Source of the DNA: Acinetobacter sp. CS-2
GTDB taxonomy: Bacteria > Pseudomonadota > Gammaproteobacteria > Pseudomonadales > Moraxellaceae
Assembly (NCBI RefSeq): GCF_016599715.1
Contig: NZ_CP067019.1
Coordinates: 3,198,873 to 3,262,872, forward strand
Direction: 5' to 3'
DNA length: 64,000 nt
The position numbers were made by a program, and so were the translations under genes. The notes beneath the pieces were generated by a model. That model worked only from the letters and a program-made list of their open reading frames with translations. It was not told the DNA's origin and searched no databases. This document shows, one piece after another, positions 8,868 through 17,844 of the stretch. Position 1 is the stretch's first letter. Each line of letters starts with the position of its first letter.

Positions 8868-8992
8868 AAGAAAACTATATAGAACTGTCGAATCCAACCC
8901 GCTGTTCAGCCCGTTGCTTAGAACATTGTTAAATCAGTCAACGTGATCTCAAAACTTTGATACAAAGTTTTCCTCAAGCAAAAGTTTTTTAA
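8858..8992 (+). pseudogene. Tiny ORF 2 interrupted by in-frame TAA
   Basis: The ATG at 8858 overlaps the end of ORF 1 and is preceded by GGTGG, as in a coupled pair. It gives 24 codons with three cysteines (MELKENYIELSNPTRCSARC...) up to TAA at 8930-8932, then 19 more codons in frame (ISQRDLKTLIQSFPQAKVF) to TAA at 8990-8992. Here too one CAA-to-TAA change would explain the stop. No family recognised; a short cysteine-containing peptide is the alternative. Confidence 0.35.
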
Positions 8993-9167
8993 TATTTAAT
9001 AGCGCTATAAAATTGCTGAAGATTTTTAAATGATGAGATATTTTCCCATAATATCCTTATTATCTCTGCATTTTTTAAGAAATGCATGATTGATCTTCAC
9101 AGTTTCTCTGCAATTATTTTGTACATTAACATCAGTGAAATTAATACTTTTTTTATGAGGGTTCAAC

Positions 9168-9566
9168 ATGAAAAAGATTTTGACTGTTTTGGCAATTTCT
9201 TTCAGTGCATTGATGGCAAGTAGTGTCAGCCTTGCCGGACCTCATGAAAAAAACAATAATTATCGTGGCTGGGATCAATCCGATCAGCCAAAATTTAGCC
9301 GCGGTCGCGATTTTCGTGAAGATGATGATGACATGCAAGACAAACGCCGTATGCGTGAAGAACGCGGATTCAAGCGCCTACAACAGCATAAATGGCAACC
9401 GGGTTATGTGATGCCACAGCATTATCGTGGCGATGGCTACAAGGTCGACTATAAAAACCATGACTTGCCAAAACCGTCGCGTAACCAGCAATGGTACAAA
9501 ATCAATAATGACTATATTTTAGTGGATACAGACAGCAATAATATTGTACGCATTCAAGGATTCTAA
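9168..9566 (+). CDS. RcnB-like secreted protein, copy 1
   Basis: A 132-residue protein with a Sec signal peptide (MKKILTVLAISFSALMASSVSLA). The mature part is very charged (DDDDMQDKRRMREERG). The C terminus follows the RcnB pattern: QHKWQPGYVMPQHYRGDGYKV, then NQQWYKINNDYILVDTDSNNIVRI. RcnB-family proteins are periplasmic; E. coli RcnB takes part in Ni/Co homeostasis, but most relatives are uncharacterised. A paralogue follows 228 bases later, after a terminator, so the two are separate units. Confidence 0.75.
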   Translation: MKKILTVLAISFSALMASSVSLAGPHEKNNNYRGWDQSDQPKFSRGRDFREDDDDMQDKRRMREERGFKRLQQHKWQPGYVMPQHYRGDGYKVDYKNHDLPKPSRNQQWYKINNDYILVDTDSNNIVRIQGF

Positions 9567-9587
9567 ACGCCGTTTTAAATGCTCCAT

Positions 9588-9613
9588 GCCCAAACTCCTG
9601 TTTGGGCTTTTTT
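9588..9613 (+). terminator. Terminator after RcnB-like copy 1
   Basis: GCCCAAAC-TCCT-GTTTGGGC followed by T-run. Confidence 0.9.
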
Positions 9614-9794
9614 ATTTTTGCACTTTTATGGTCAATCCTATCCCTTTATCTCTATAACTTTCAGTCTTTTACAATCTTCTTTTTTTCTCCATCAATTTCA
9701 CAATTCAACTAAGATTCCAACATCGTTTATCTCGACTTTTCCTCTAATTTTGAATCATCGAAAACATCTTCCTAAATGATCCAGGGTGAAAGTA

Positions 9795-10181
9795 ATGAAA
9801 AAAATTCTGACTACAATTGCGCTTTCTTTATCTGCATTGATGGCAACTTCAGCGATGGCAGCACCAGACCATCGTTATGATGATCATCAACACTACAATC
9901 ATACAGCATCACAACAGGACCACCGTTGGGATCACAATAATCGTTATGACAATAATCGCTATAACCAGAATCGTTATGACAATAAAAGAGTAAACCCAAG
10001 CCGTGACTGGCGTGCCGGCCAAAACTTCCCGCGTGTATTTAGCTCATCCAACTATAAAGTCAGCGACCGTGAAGCACGCCGCTTACCGAATACCAACCGT
10101 TATCAACAGTGGTATAAAATCAATGGCGACTATGTGTTAGTGAATGAACGTACCGATCGTATTGTGCGCATCATCAACTAA
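9795..10181 (+). CDS. RcnB-like secreted protein, copy 2
   Basis: A 128-residue paralogue of the preceding gene. It has a signal peptide (MKKILTTIALSLSALMATSAMA), a His/Asn/Arg/Tyr-rich low-complexity middle with repeats of RYDNNRYNQNRYDN, and the same C-terminal block NRYQQWYKINGDYVLVNERTDRIVRI. I start at the ATG at 9795, with AGGGTGA upstream, not the in-frame GTG at 9786. The histidine-rich segment could bind metal, but that is inference. Confidence 0.72.
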   Translation: MKKILTTIALSLSALMATSAMAAPDHRYDDHQHYNHTASQQDHRWDHNNRYDNNRYNQNRYDNKRVNPSRDWRAGQNFPRVFSSSNYKVSDREARRLPNTNRYQQWYKINGDYVLVNERTDRIVRIIN

Positions 10182-10208
10182 AACCGGCCTAAGTTTCCTC
10201 TTCCCTAA

Positions 10209-10240
10209 AAAACACCTGAATTCGATTCAGGTGTTTTTTA
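10209..10240 (+). terminator. Terminator after RcnB-like copy 2
   Basis: AACACCTGAA-TTCG-TTCAGGTGTT type hairpin followed by T6. Confidence 0.9.
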
Positions 10241-10311
10241 TTTTTTAGCTTCCCCCCCGTCATTTTTTGATTAGAATCAAGGAAGGAAATTTTTTTAATT
10301 TTGAGATAGGT

Positions 10312-11664
10312 ATGCAAACGAATTCATCTGAAACTTCACAAAGCACAAATTTGCAATATGTGCATTGGTTTCGACATTCTGCGCCCTATATCAATGCCCA
10401 CCGCAACAAAACCTTTGTCATCATGTTTGATGGTGAGGCGGTGCAACATGAAAATTTCCAGCATATTATTCACGACATTGCCCTGCTGCATTCTTTAGGC
10501 ATTCGTCTGATTCTGGTGCATGGTGCACGTTCGCAAATCAACCAGAACCTCAAAGCCAGCGGTATTCAAACGCCTTTTCACAATCACCGCCGCATTACCA
10601 CACGCGAATCTTTAAGCTGCGTCATGAATGCAGTGGGTTCGATCCGTTTACAAATTGAAGCGCTGCTTTCCATGGGACTGGTCAATTCCCCCATGTATGG
10701 CGCACGCATTGATGTGATCTCGGGCAATTTTGTCACCGCCAAACCCTATGGCATTCGGGACGGCATCGATTTTCAGCTGACGGGTGAAGTACGAACGGTC
10801 GATACTGACGCCATTCAAAGACATTTAAAAAATCACAATATTGTGTTGCTGGGTCCAACCGGCTATTCCAGTACCGGTGAGGTGTTTAACCTGGTGGCAG
10901 AAGAAGTGGCCACCAATACTGCCATTCTGCTGAAAGCCGACAAGCTGATTTTTTTGGGTAAACAGCAAGGTCTGGTCAACGAGTTTGGACAATTGCAACG
11001 TGAAATAGCGCCGCATCAGCTGGATCGGCAGATCTTGCAATATCAGGATTCCAATCCCGATATTGCCCTGCAATTGCGCGGTGCCAAAAATGCATCACTG
11101 CAAGGGGTACATCGTGTACATCTGATTTCTTATACCTACGATGGGGCCTTGCTGGAAGAACTGTTCACCCGTGATGGTGCGGGTACCATGATGACCGATG
11201 CCCATTATGAAGATGTACGTACGGCTACGATTCAGGATGTCGGCGGCTTGATGAATCTGCTTCGTCCACTGGAGGCCGAAGGTATTCTGGTGTATCGCTC
11301 ACGTGAAAGATTAGAAAGTGAAATTGAACAGTTTTCCGTGATTGAACGGGACGGGATGATTCTGGCCTGTGCCGCGCTGTACCCTATTCCCACCTCAGCC
11401 AATGAAGTTAAATCGGCGGAGATTGCCTGTGTCGCAGTCGATCCGACCTATCGCAAGTCTAACCGCGGCAGCCAGATTCTGCATTATCTGGAAGACAAGG
11501 CCAAAAGTCTGGGCATTCAGCAACTATTTGTACTGACCACACGTACCGCGCACTGGTTTGTCGAACATGGTTTTGAACCCGCCAGTGTCGATGACCTGCC
11601 CAATGCACGTCAGGCCCTGTATAACTATCAACGTAATTCCCTAGTCTTCAAAAAGCCACTTTAA
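10312..11664 (+). CDS. argA: N-acetylglutamate synthase ArgA
   Basis: A 450-residue enzyme for the first step of arginine synthesis (acetyl-CoA + glutamate). It has an N-terminal amino acid kinase-like domain (FVIMFDGEAV, LILVHGARSQI, LLGPTGYSSTGEVFNL) that binds arginine as feedback inhibitor, and a C-terminal GNAT domain (IACVAVDPTYRKSNRGSQIL, LTTRTAHWFVEHGF). The ATG at 10312 has GATAGG just upstream; the frame extends 45 bases further without a good start. Monocistronic. Confidence 0.95.
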   Translation: MQTNSSETSQSTNLQYVHWFRHSAPYINAHRNKTFVIMFDGEAVQHENFQHIIHDIALLHSLGIRLILVHGARSQINQNLKASGIQTPFHNHRRITTRESLSCVMNAVGSIRLQIEALLSMGLVNSPMYGARIDVISGNFVTAKPYGIRDGIDFQLTGEVRTVDTDAIQRHLKNHNIVLLGPTGYSSTGEVFNLVAEEVATNTAILLKADKLIFLGKQQGLVNEFGQLQREIAPHQLDRQILQYQDSNPDIALQLRGAKNASLQGVHRVHLISYTYDGALLEELFTRDGAGTMMTDAHYEDVRTATIQDVGGLMNLLRPLEAEGILVYRSRERLESEIEQFSVIERDGMILACAALYPIPTSANEVKSAEIACVAVDPTYRKSNRGSQILHYLEDKAKSLGIQQLFVLTTRTAHWFVEHGFEPASVDDLPNARQALYNYQRNSLVFKKPL

Positions 11665-11677
11665 AGTGGCTTTTTTT
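11651..11677 (+). terminator. argA terminator, overlapping the stop codon
   Basis: AAAGCCACTTTAAAGTGGC followed by T7. The stem includes the last codons of argA. Confidence 0.88.
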
Positions 11678-11709
11678 ATGCAGCTTATATCTTTATTTTT
11701 TATATCTTT

Positions 11710-11735
11710 ATGATAAACCCATCGAAATTTATCAT
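11710..11735. promoter_or_regulatory. Inverted repeat upstream of the sulfonate operon, candidate operator
   Basis: ATGATAAA and TTTATCAT, an exact 8-bp inverted repeat 10 bases apart, in the 330-base region between argA and the first binding protein. A single ATGATAAA also occurs at 17063-17070 before the TetR gene. The rest of 11665-11993 is AT-rich with no gene that I can see. Confidence 0.4.
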
Positions 11736-11993
11736 GATTTGTTTATGGCATTTTTGCATATTCTTATCCACGCTTAAGATTTAGAATTTAAGTTAATTAA
11801 TATCAATAATTTAATTAAATAAAACTGGATATTGAGTTGTCCTGATAAATCATATTTCCGCATAAGGTTTTCTTTATTTTATTTATCTTTTTTCCTCATT
11901 AGAAATTTATCTTTTCTTATTTTTTTCGAAAAAGAAAAGGCTTTAGCGTATGTGTTCAATATTCAACACTTCCTTATTGCGGAGCACACATAC

Positions 11994-12956
11994 ATGAGCG
12001 CCATTCAAGCAAAATTCTGGGCGAAATCACTGGTCCTTTCTTCAGTAGTTGCTGGCGCAATGATGATGTCAGGTTGCGGAAAAAAAGAAGCTGAAACAGT
12101 CACGTTAAATATCGGCTTCCAAAAATATGGATTGTTACCGATTATTAAAGAACGCGGCACTTTAGAAACGACGTTGAAAGATCAGGGCGTCAATGTGAAA
12201 TGGGTAGAATTCCCTGCCGGTCCTCAATTGCTTGAAGGCTTAAATGTCGGCAGTGTTGTATTAGGTGAAGCAGGTGAAGCGCCGCCTATTTTCGCACAGG
12301 CTGCCAATTCAAATCTGGTGTATATCGCCAACCAGCCGGAAGCACCTAAAGCTGAAGCCGTGATTGTGCAAAAAGATTCAGCCATTCACAGCATCCAGGA
12401 TTTAAAAGGCAAACGTGTTGCACTCAATAAAGGCTCGAATGTTCATTATCTACTGTTAAAAGTGTTACAAGCCAATAAGCTGACTCTGAATGACATCCAG
12501 GTAGTGTATTTACCGCCTTCGGATGCACGCGCAGCCTTTGAGAAAGGTGCAGTCGATGCCTGGGTGATTTGGGACCCGTTCTTTGCTGCTGCAGAAAAGC
12601 AGATTGGTGCTCGTGTCATTGCCACAGGTGAAAACCTGGTCAGTAACCATCAGTTTTATCTGGCTGACCGTAAATTTGCCGAGCAGCATCCGGATGTACT
12701 GAAAGCGGTCGTAAATGAACTCAACACCACCACACAATGGGTATCCCAGCATCAGGACGAAGCCGCCAAGCTGCTGGAAAAGCCAACAGGACTGTCTAAA
12801 GACATCCTGAAAACGTCCATTTCCCGCATGGGCTTTGGAGTACAACCCATTTCTAATGAGGTGGTGCAAAAGCAGCAATATGTTGCCGATGCCTTTTATC
12901 AGCAGAAACTGATTCCAAACAAACTCAATATTCAATCCGCGATTTTAGCGAAGTAA
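11994..12956 (+). CDS. Sulfonate ABC transporter substrate-binding lipoprotein (SsuA-like 1)
   Basis: A 320-residue binding protein with a lipoprotein signal (VVAGAMMMSGC, lipidated Cys28), so it is anchored in a membrane. The fold is of the SsuA/TauA type: LNIGFQKYGLLPIIKERG, WVEFPAGPQLLEGLNVGSV, LKGKRVALNKGSNVHYLL and AVDAWVIWDPFFAAAE. The start at 11994 has GGAG 9 bases upstream; an in-frame extension to 11832 has no support. It leads a five-gene operon and is paralogous to the next gene. Confidence 0.88.
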   Translation: MSAIQAKFWAKSLVLSSVVAGAMMMSGCGKKEAETVTLNIGFQKYGLLPIIKERGTLETTLKDQGVNVKWVEFPAGPQLLEGLNVGSVVLGEAGEAPPIFAQAANSNLVYIANQPEAPKAEAVIVQKDSAIHSIQDLKGKRVALNKGSNVHYLLLKVLQANKLTLNDIQVVYLPPSDARAAFEKGAVDAWVIWDPFFAAAEKQIGARVIATGENLVSNHQFYLADRKFAEQHPDVLKAVVNELNTTTQWVSQHQDEAAKLLEKPTGLSKDILKTSISRMGFGVQPISNEVVQKQQYVADAFYQQKLIPNKLNIQSAILAK

Positions 12957-12984
12957 ATCATAAATAAAACTTAGGGGATTTAAC

Positions 12985-13977
12985 ATGACTCAGCATCAAC
13001 TACACAACAAAGCAGTCACATGGTTCAAGACCTCCAGTCATGGCATGAATGCTATGTTAGTTGCTTGTGCGATGTTGGGTTCAAGTGCCGCCTGGGCTGT
13101 TGATCCTTCAGTGAAACAGCTTCGTGTCGGCTATCAAAAATCTTCTGTCAATCTGGTGATTGCACAACAGCAAAAGTTATTTGAACAGGAATTTCCCAAC
13201 GCCAAAATCAGCTGGAATGAATTTCCTGGCGGTCCACAAATTTTAGAAGCCCTAGCCGTCGGTTCTGTAGATATCGGTTCAACCGGCGATACGCCTCCTG
13301 TCTATGCTCAGGCAGGCAACAAGCCACTGCATTATTTTGCTTATGAAACGGCAAAACCTTTGGCTTCTGCCATTTTGGTGCCAAGCAACTCCCAAATTAC
13401 CCAGCTCCGCCAGTTGAAGGGTAAACGTATTGGGGTTCACCGCGGTTCAAGCTCACATTATCTATTGGTACAGGCAGTACGCAAAGCCGGTTTGCAATGG
13501 ACAGATGTTCAACCGATCTGGCTCAGTCCGGCTGATGCCCGTGCGGCTTTCCAGAAAGGTGCGATTGATGCCTGGGCCATTTGGGATCCCTACTATGCTG
13601 CGGCACAACTGGAAGATAAGGCCAAGGTACTGACCACAGGTAAAGGCCTAAGTCCAAATTACACCTTCTATCTGGCTTCAAATGATTTGGTTAAGAATCA
13701 TCCTCAGGCTCTCAAAAGCATTATCAAGCAGCTGAATGTTGCCGATAAATGGGTACAAAGCCACAAGGCTGCGACTGCAAGCCTGTTTGCGCAAAGCACA
13801 GGTCTGAAACCGATTGTCAGTCAGACTTTTATCCAGCGCCGTCCTAACCCGTCTGGTGCTGCTCTGCTCAGCAAAAAAGTGATTGCCGATCAGCAAGAAC
13901 TCGCCAACCGTTTTAGCGAACTCAAAATCATTCCGAAATCTATCAATATCCAGCAAGCCGTTTGGGCAGGCAAATAA
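12985..13977 (+). CDS. ssuA: Aliphatic sulfonate ABC transporter periplasmic binding protein (SsuA-like 2)
   Basis: A 330-residue soluble paralogue of the preceding lipoprotein. It has a Sec signal ending near SSAAWA, then [56 protein letters not shown] and [16 protein letters not shown]. It would deliver alkanesulfonates to SsuBC. AGGGG lies before the ATG. The two binding proteins side by side may differ in ligand or in location (anchored versus free). Confidence 0.9.
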   Translation: MTQHQLHNKAVTWFKTSSHGMNAMLVACAMLGSSAAWAVDPSVKQLRVGYQKSSVNLVIAQQQKLFEQEFPNAKISWNEFPGGPQILEALAVGSVDIGSTGDTPPVYAQAGNKPLHYFAYETAKPLASAILVPSNSQITQLRQLKGKRIGVHRGSSSHYLLVQAVRKAGLQWTDVQPIWLSPADARAAFQKGAIDAWAIWDPYYAAAQLEDKAKVLTTGKGLSPNYTFYLASNDLVKNHPQALKSIIKQLNVADKWVQSHKAATASLFAQSTGLKPIVSQTFIQRRPNPSGAALLSKKVIADQQELANRFSELKIIPKSINIQQAVWAGK

Positions 13978-13993
13978 TCTAAGGATCAATGCA

Positions 13994-15169
13994 ATGAAAA
14001 TTTTCTGGTTTATTCCTACGCATGGTGACAGTCGTTATTTAGGCACGAGCAAAGGCGCCCGTCAGGTCGATCATGCTTATATGAAACAGATTGCCGTCGC
14101 GGTAGATAACCTGGGTTATGAAGGCGTACTCATTCCAACCGGCCGTTCATGTGAAGATCCATGGATTACCGCTGCCAGCCTGATTGATGCCACTAAAAAT
14201 TTGAAATTCCTGGTGGCATTACGTCCAGGCGTGACCACGCCGGCACTGGCTGCGCGTATGGCCGCGACTTTTGACCGTTTGTCGGGCGGTCGCGTTCGGC
14301 TGAACCTGGTCACTGGTGGTGATGAGCAAGAGCTCAAAGGTGACGGCGTATATGAAGATCATGCGACGCGCTATAAAACTGCGGCTGAATACACTACCAT
14401 CTGGCGTGAAATTTTAAAACGTTCACATACTGGTGAAAGTTTCACTTTCCACGGTGAACATTTAAGTGTCGATGATGCAAAACTGCTTTATCCACCCGTA
14501 CAACAGCCTTATCCACCGCTTTGGTTTGGCGGTTCTTCCGATGCAGCAGTGGAATTGGCCACCGACCAGGTCGATACTTACCTGACTTGGGGTGAGCCAC
14601 CAGCCGCAGTGAAAGAAAAAATTGAAAATGTCAGAGCCAAAGCTGCTGCCAAAGGCCGTAGCTTAAGTTACGGTATCCGTTTACACGTGATTGTGCGTGA
14701 AACCAATGAACAGGCATGGGCTGCTGCTGAAGAGCTGATTCAGTATGTGGATGATGCAACCATTGCTGCTGCACAACAAAAATTCAAGCAGATGGATTCC
14801 GTCGGCCAACGTCGTATGGCTGAACTGCATAACGGTGACCGTACTAAACTTGAAGTTTCTCCAAACCTGTGGGCAGGTGTAGGCTTAGTACGCGGTGGTG
14901 CAGGTACGGCACTGGTCGGTGACCCTGAAACGGTTGCTGCACGTATTCAAAAATATGCGGACTTGGGTATTGATACCTTTATTTTCTCAGGCTATCCGCA
15001 TCTGGAGGAATCCATCCGTTTTGCCGAACTGGTATTCCCGCTGTTGCCTTTAGAAACCCGTAAAAAACTGGCTCAACCGAACTTGACTGGTCCTTTTGGT
15101 GAAATCGTGGCAAATAACTATGTTGCTGATGAGGCCAAGAAGGAAGTGAAATATCAGGAGCCGGCTTAA
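13994..15169 (+). CDS. ssuD: FMNH2-dependent alkanesulfonate monooxygenase SsuD
   Basis: A 391-residue luciferase-like flavin monooxygenase releasing sulfite from alkanesulfonates. The start [19 protein letters not shown] is the family N terminus; AAGGA is 8 bases upstream, and the in-frame extension from 13883 is rejected. Conserved blocks include [44 protein letters not shown] and [14 protein letters not shown]. It needs FMNH2 from an SsuE-type reductase, which is not in this operon. Its TAA overlaps the ssuC ATG. Confidence 0.95.
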   Translation: MKIFWFIPTHGDSRYLGTSKGARQVDHAYMKQIAVAVDNLGYEGVLIPTGRSCEDPWITAASLIDATKNLKFLVALRPGVTTPALAARMAATFDRLSGGRVRLNLVTGGDEQELKGDGVYEDHATRYKTAAEYTTIWREILKRSHTGESFTFHGEHLSVDDAKLLYPPVQQPYPPLWFGGSSDAAVELATDQVDTYLTWGEPPAAVKEKIENVRAKAAAKGRSLSYGIRLHVIVRETNEQAWAAAEELIQYVDDATIAAAQQKFKQMDSVGQRRMAELHNGDRTKLEVSPNLWAGVGLVRGGAGTALVGDPETVAARIQKYADLGIDTFIFSGYPHLEESIRFAELVFPLLPLETRKKLAQPNLTGPFGEIVANNYVADEAKKEVKYQEPA

Positions 15170-15984
15170 TGAGCAAAAGCATTTCTGCGGGAGCCTTGCA
15201 GAAACCCAAGGTTTCACGTGGAACACAATTTGGGCAGCGTTTGCTGCCCTGGTTGTTCCCGATTGCACTGATTGTTATCTGGCAAATTGCCTCCAGTACC
15301 GGGCTGTTGGAAAGCCGCATTCTACCTGCACCGACGGCGGTCGTAGCTGCATTTTGGCATCTGCTGATCAGTGGTGAACTTTGGCAACACGTAAAGGTGA
15401 GTGCCGGACGTGCCCTGCTCGGTTTATTGGTCGGTGGCGGTTTAGGTTTATTACTCGGCCTGCTCAATGGCTCTTCGAAGACGGCATCGACTCTGCTGGA
15501 TACCACGTTACAGATGATCCGTAATATCCCGGCTTTAGCCTTAATTCCTTTGGTGATTTTATGGTTCGGGATTGATGAATCCGCCAAGCTGTTTTTGGTC
15601 GCTGTCGGGGTGTTCTTCCCACTGTATATCAATACCTATCATGGCATTCGTTCAGTCGATCCGCAGCTAATCGAAATGGGTAAAAGTTACAGCTTAACGC
15701 GCTGGCAGTTATACAAAGAAATTATTTTACCGGGTGCGATGCCTTCGATTCTGGTCGGTTTACGCTTTGCCCTTGGTCTAGTCTGGGTACTGCTGATTGT
15801 GGCCGAAACTATTTCCGCACAATCCGGCATTGGTTATATGACCATGAATGCGCGTGAGTTTTTACAAACTGACGTGGTCTTGGTAGGAATTTTACTGTAT
15901 GCCCTGCTCGGCAAACTGGCCGATGTATTGGCCGTCGCTTTAGAAAAATACCTGCTGCGTTGGCACGCTGGCTATCAAAAATAA
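15169..15984 (+). CDS. ssuC: Sulfonate ABC transporter permease SsuC
   Basis: A 271-residue inner-membrane protein with about six hydrophobic segments and the ABC permease EAA-like loop (MGKSYSLTRWQLYKEIILPGAMPSIL contact region near residues 166-190). It begins inside the ssuD stop codon (ATG at 15169), so translation is coupled. The DNA near its 5' end contains a parS-like 16-mer (15210-15225). It is followed 10 bases later by ssuB. Confidence 0.93.
   Translation: MSKSISAGALQKPKVSRGTQFGQRLLPWLFPIALIVIWQIASSTGLLESRILPAPTAVVAAFWHLLISGELWQHVKVSAGRALLGLLVGGGLGLLLGLLNGSSKTASTLLDTTLQMIRNIPALALIPLVILWFGIDESAKLFLVAVGVFFPLYINTYHGIRSVDPQLIEMGKSYSLTRWQLYKEIILPGAMPSILVGLRFALGLVWVLLIVAETISAQSGIGYMTMNAREFLQTDVVLVGILLYALLGKLADVLAVALEKYLLRWHAGYQK
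15210..15225. promoter_or_regulatory. parS-like ParB site 1 (inside ssuC)
   Basis: GGTTTCACGTGGAACA matches the chromosomal parS palindrome (TGTTYCACGTGRAACA type) except at the first base. The same 19 bases, CAAGGTTTCACGTGGAACA, occur again at 56388-56406. Confidence 0.6.
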
Positions 15985-15994
15985 GGAATAAGAC

Positions 15995-16804
15995 ATGACT
16001 GATTTAAGCATCGGGCGTCATGTATCTGAAGAACGCTCAATATCGCAACAACCTGACCCTACAGATATCAATCCTAACGCTGTGGTGGGTGCAGAAATTC
16101 TGATTGAACAGCTGCACAAATTCTATGGCGAAGTGAAAGTTCTGGAAGATCTGGACCTGCATATTCAACCGGGTGAATTCCTGGCCATTGTCGGACGCAG
16201 TGGCTGCGGTAAAAGTACCCTGCTGCGTCTGATTGCCGATCTGGAACAACCGAGCTATGGCGAAATCAAGTTTAAATCAGCACGTCATATTCGCGAAGGC
16301 ATCACCAGCGATGACATTCGGGTCATGTTCCAGGACCCACGACTGTTGCCGTGGCGTAGCATCGAGCAAAATGTACAATTGGGTTTAGCCAAAGAACAGC
16401 AAGCCAATGCTTCTGCACTACTGGAAAAAGTCGGCTTGAAAGAAAAGGCCGGACTCTGGCCATCACAACTTTCAGGCGGTCAGCGTCAGCGTACTGCACT
16501 GGCCCGTGCCTTATCGCATAAACCTCGCATTTTGCTGCTTGATGAGCCTTTAGGTGCGCTGGATGCACTCACCCGTTTGGACATGCAGAACCTGATTGAA
16601 AAACTCTGGACTGAACAGGGCTTTACCGCCATTTTAGTCACTCATGATGTCAGTGAAGCTGTACAACTGGCTGACCGGATTATCCTGTTAGATAAGGGGC
16701 ACATTGCCCAGCAGTTTAAAGTGGATTTGCCTCGACCACGTAAAAAAGATTACACATTTACCGAGCTGGAACAGCAAGTATTAAATGCGGTATTGGCAAC
16801 CTGA
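15995..16804 (+). CDS. ssuB: Sulfonate ABC transporter ATPase SsuB
   Basis: A 269-residue ATP-binding subunit. It has Walker [11 protein letters not shown]-loop [10 protein letters not shown], signature LSGGQRQR, Walker B ILLLDEP and the switch histidine VTHDVSEA. About 38 extra N-terminal residues precede the usual start of the fold. Last gene of the sulfonate operon. No strong terminator is visible immediately after it. Confidence 0.94.
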   Translation: MTDLSIGRHVSEERSISQQPDPTDINPNAVVGAEILIEQLHKFYGEVKVLEDLDLHIQPGEFLAIVGRSGCGKSTLLRLIADLEQPSYGEIKFKSARHIREGITSDDIRVMFQDPRLLPWRSIEQNVQLGLAKEQQANASALLEKVGLKEKAGLWPSQLSGGQRQRTALARALSHKPRILLLDEPLGALDALTRLDMQNLIEKLWTEQGFTAILVTHDVSEAVQLADRIILLDKGHIAQQFKVDLPRPRKKDYTFTELEQQVLNAVLAT

Positions 16805-17150
16805 GCATGCAACACGACGATAACGAATCTAAACGATCCGTTATCCTTCCTCGGTTTATGCATCTTTTAGTTCAGCCTAAACATACTCTTTAGTTTTTTT
16901 AAAACTGCACCAAATCTAAACACAAAAGACCAGTCGCATCATTTACAAAAAAAATCAATTCCATTTAATCATTTATATAAAAAATGCAATCATTGCCTAT
17001 CGGTAGGTTCTATAGGATTTTTAACTCATTAAATAGCTAACCTACAGAATAAACTATCAATTATGATAAAAATGCAATTTTTAGTAATGCACAAATCTGT
17101 CGATTTGCCGTACAATTTGCCTTTCCCCTTTAATTTTTTTAAATTTGCCA
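16805..17150. other. Intergenic region between ssuB and a TetR gene
   Basis: No gene seen. It holds an inverted repeat GTAGGTT (17003-17009) / AACCTAC (17039-17045), a short CCTATCGGTAGG palindrome overlapping it (16996-17007), and ATGATAAA at 17063. These may be operators for the downstream TetR protein, but the evidence is only symmetry and position. Confidence 0.35.
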
Positions 17151-17765
17151 ATGGAACAAAAAAAGAGTACACAAAAAAGACATCAATTGCTAAATGCTGC
17201 ACTCGATGTATTTTCCCTTTACGGTTTTAATGGGGCAAGCTTAGACGAGATTGCTCAGATTGCTGAAATGCATAAATCGAATATTTTCTACTATTATGAA
17301 AATAAAGAAGCTTTATATGTAGAAGTACTGACCACCGTTCTACAGAAATGGCTTGCGCCGCTGCAAATGCTGGAATCAGAGTTGGAACCTGAAGAAGCGA
17401 TTACCAATTATTTATTGCAAAAAATTGAAGTGTCACGTACTCAACCGAAAGCATCCCGCCTGTTTGCGCTGGAAGTGATCCAAGGTGCGCCGCATATTTT
17501 GCCAATTCTAAAAGGTCCTTTAAAGAAACTGTTTAAACGCAAGGCTAAAGTGATTAGCGTGTGGCAGGAACAGGGGAAAATTGCCAAAGAAATTGATCCT
17601 GAACTGCTGATTTTGAATATTTGGGCATTGACGCAAAACTATGCAGATTTTGCCACCCAAATGGAAATGGTCACGGGTAAAACCTTACGCAACCGCAGTA
17701 TGCAACAACGTTGTATTCAACATACTGTACATATGATGTTATATGGCGTAATTCCTCGTTCATAA
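17151..17765 (+). CDS. TetR-family regulator (RutR/YcdC-like)
   Basis: A 204-residue TetR protein. The N-terminal helix-turn-helix has GASLDEIAQIAEMHKSNIFYYYENKEALY; the C-terminal part resembles the YcdC-type ligand domain (LFALEVIQGAPHI, LNIWALTQNYADFA). I use the ATG at 17151 instead of the TTG two codons earlier; no strong ribosome site is visible. It stands alone after the sulfonate operon and could regulate it, but E. coli RutR controls pyrimidine use, so the target is open. Confidence 0.75.
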   Translation: MEQKKSTQKRHQLLNAALDVFSLYGFNGASLDEIAQIAEMHKSNIFYYYENKEALYVEVLTTVLQKWLAPLQMLESELEPEEAITNYLLQKIEVSRTQPKASRLFALEVIQGAPHILPILKGPLKKLFKRKAKVISVWQEQGKIAKEIDPELLILNIWALTQNYADFATQMEMVTGKTLRNRSMQQRCIQHTVHMMLYGVIPRS

Positions 17766-17791
17766 CTGTTAAATTATCCCCAAGGATAATT

Positions 17792-17825
17792 TTGGCATAC
17801 GACCATAGCCTTCTATGGTCGCCAA
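17792..17825. terminator. Hairpin between the convergent TetR and nucleosidase genes
   Basis: CGACCATAG-CCTT-CTATGGTCG with outer TTGGC/GCCAA pairing. There is no T-run, so it may be a weak or factor-aided terminator. Confidence 0.45.
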
Positions 17826-17844
17826 ATTACTACTGTTACCCATC

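Noticed and set aside
11832..11993. N-terminal extension of the sulfonate-binding lipoprotein
   Set aside because: It lacks a ribosome site and would bury the lipoprotein signal; the ATG at 11994 has GGAG and a proper lipobox.
13883..13993. N-terminal extension of SsuD
   Set aside because: It overlaps the end of the binding-protein gene in another frame; the family starts at [11 protein letters not shown].
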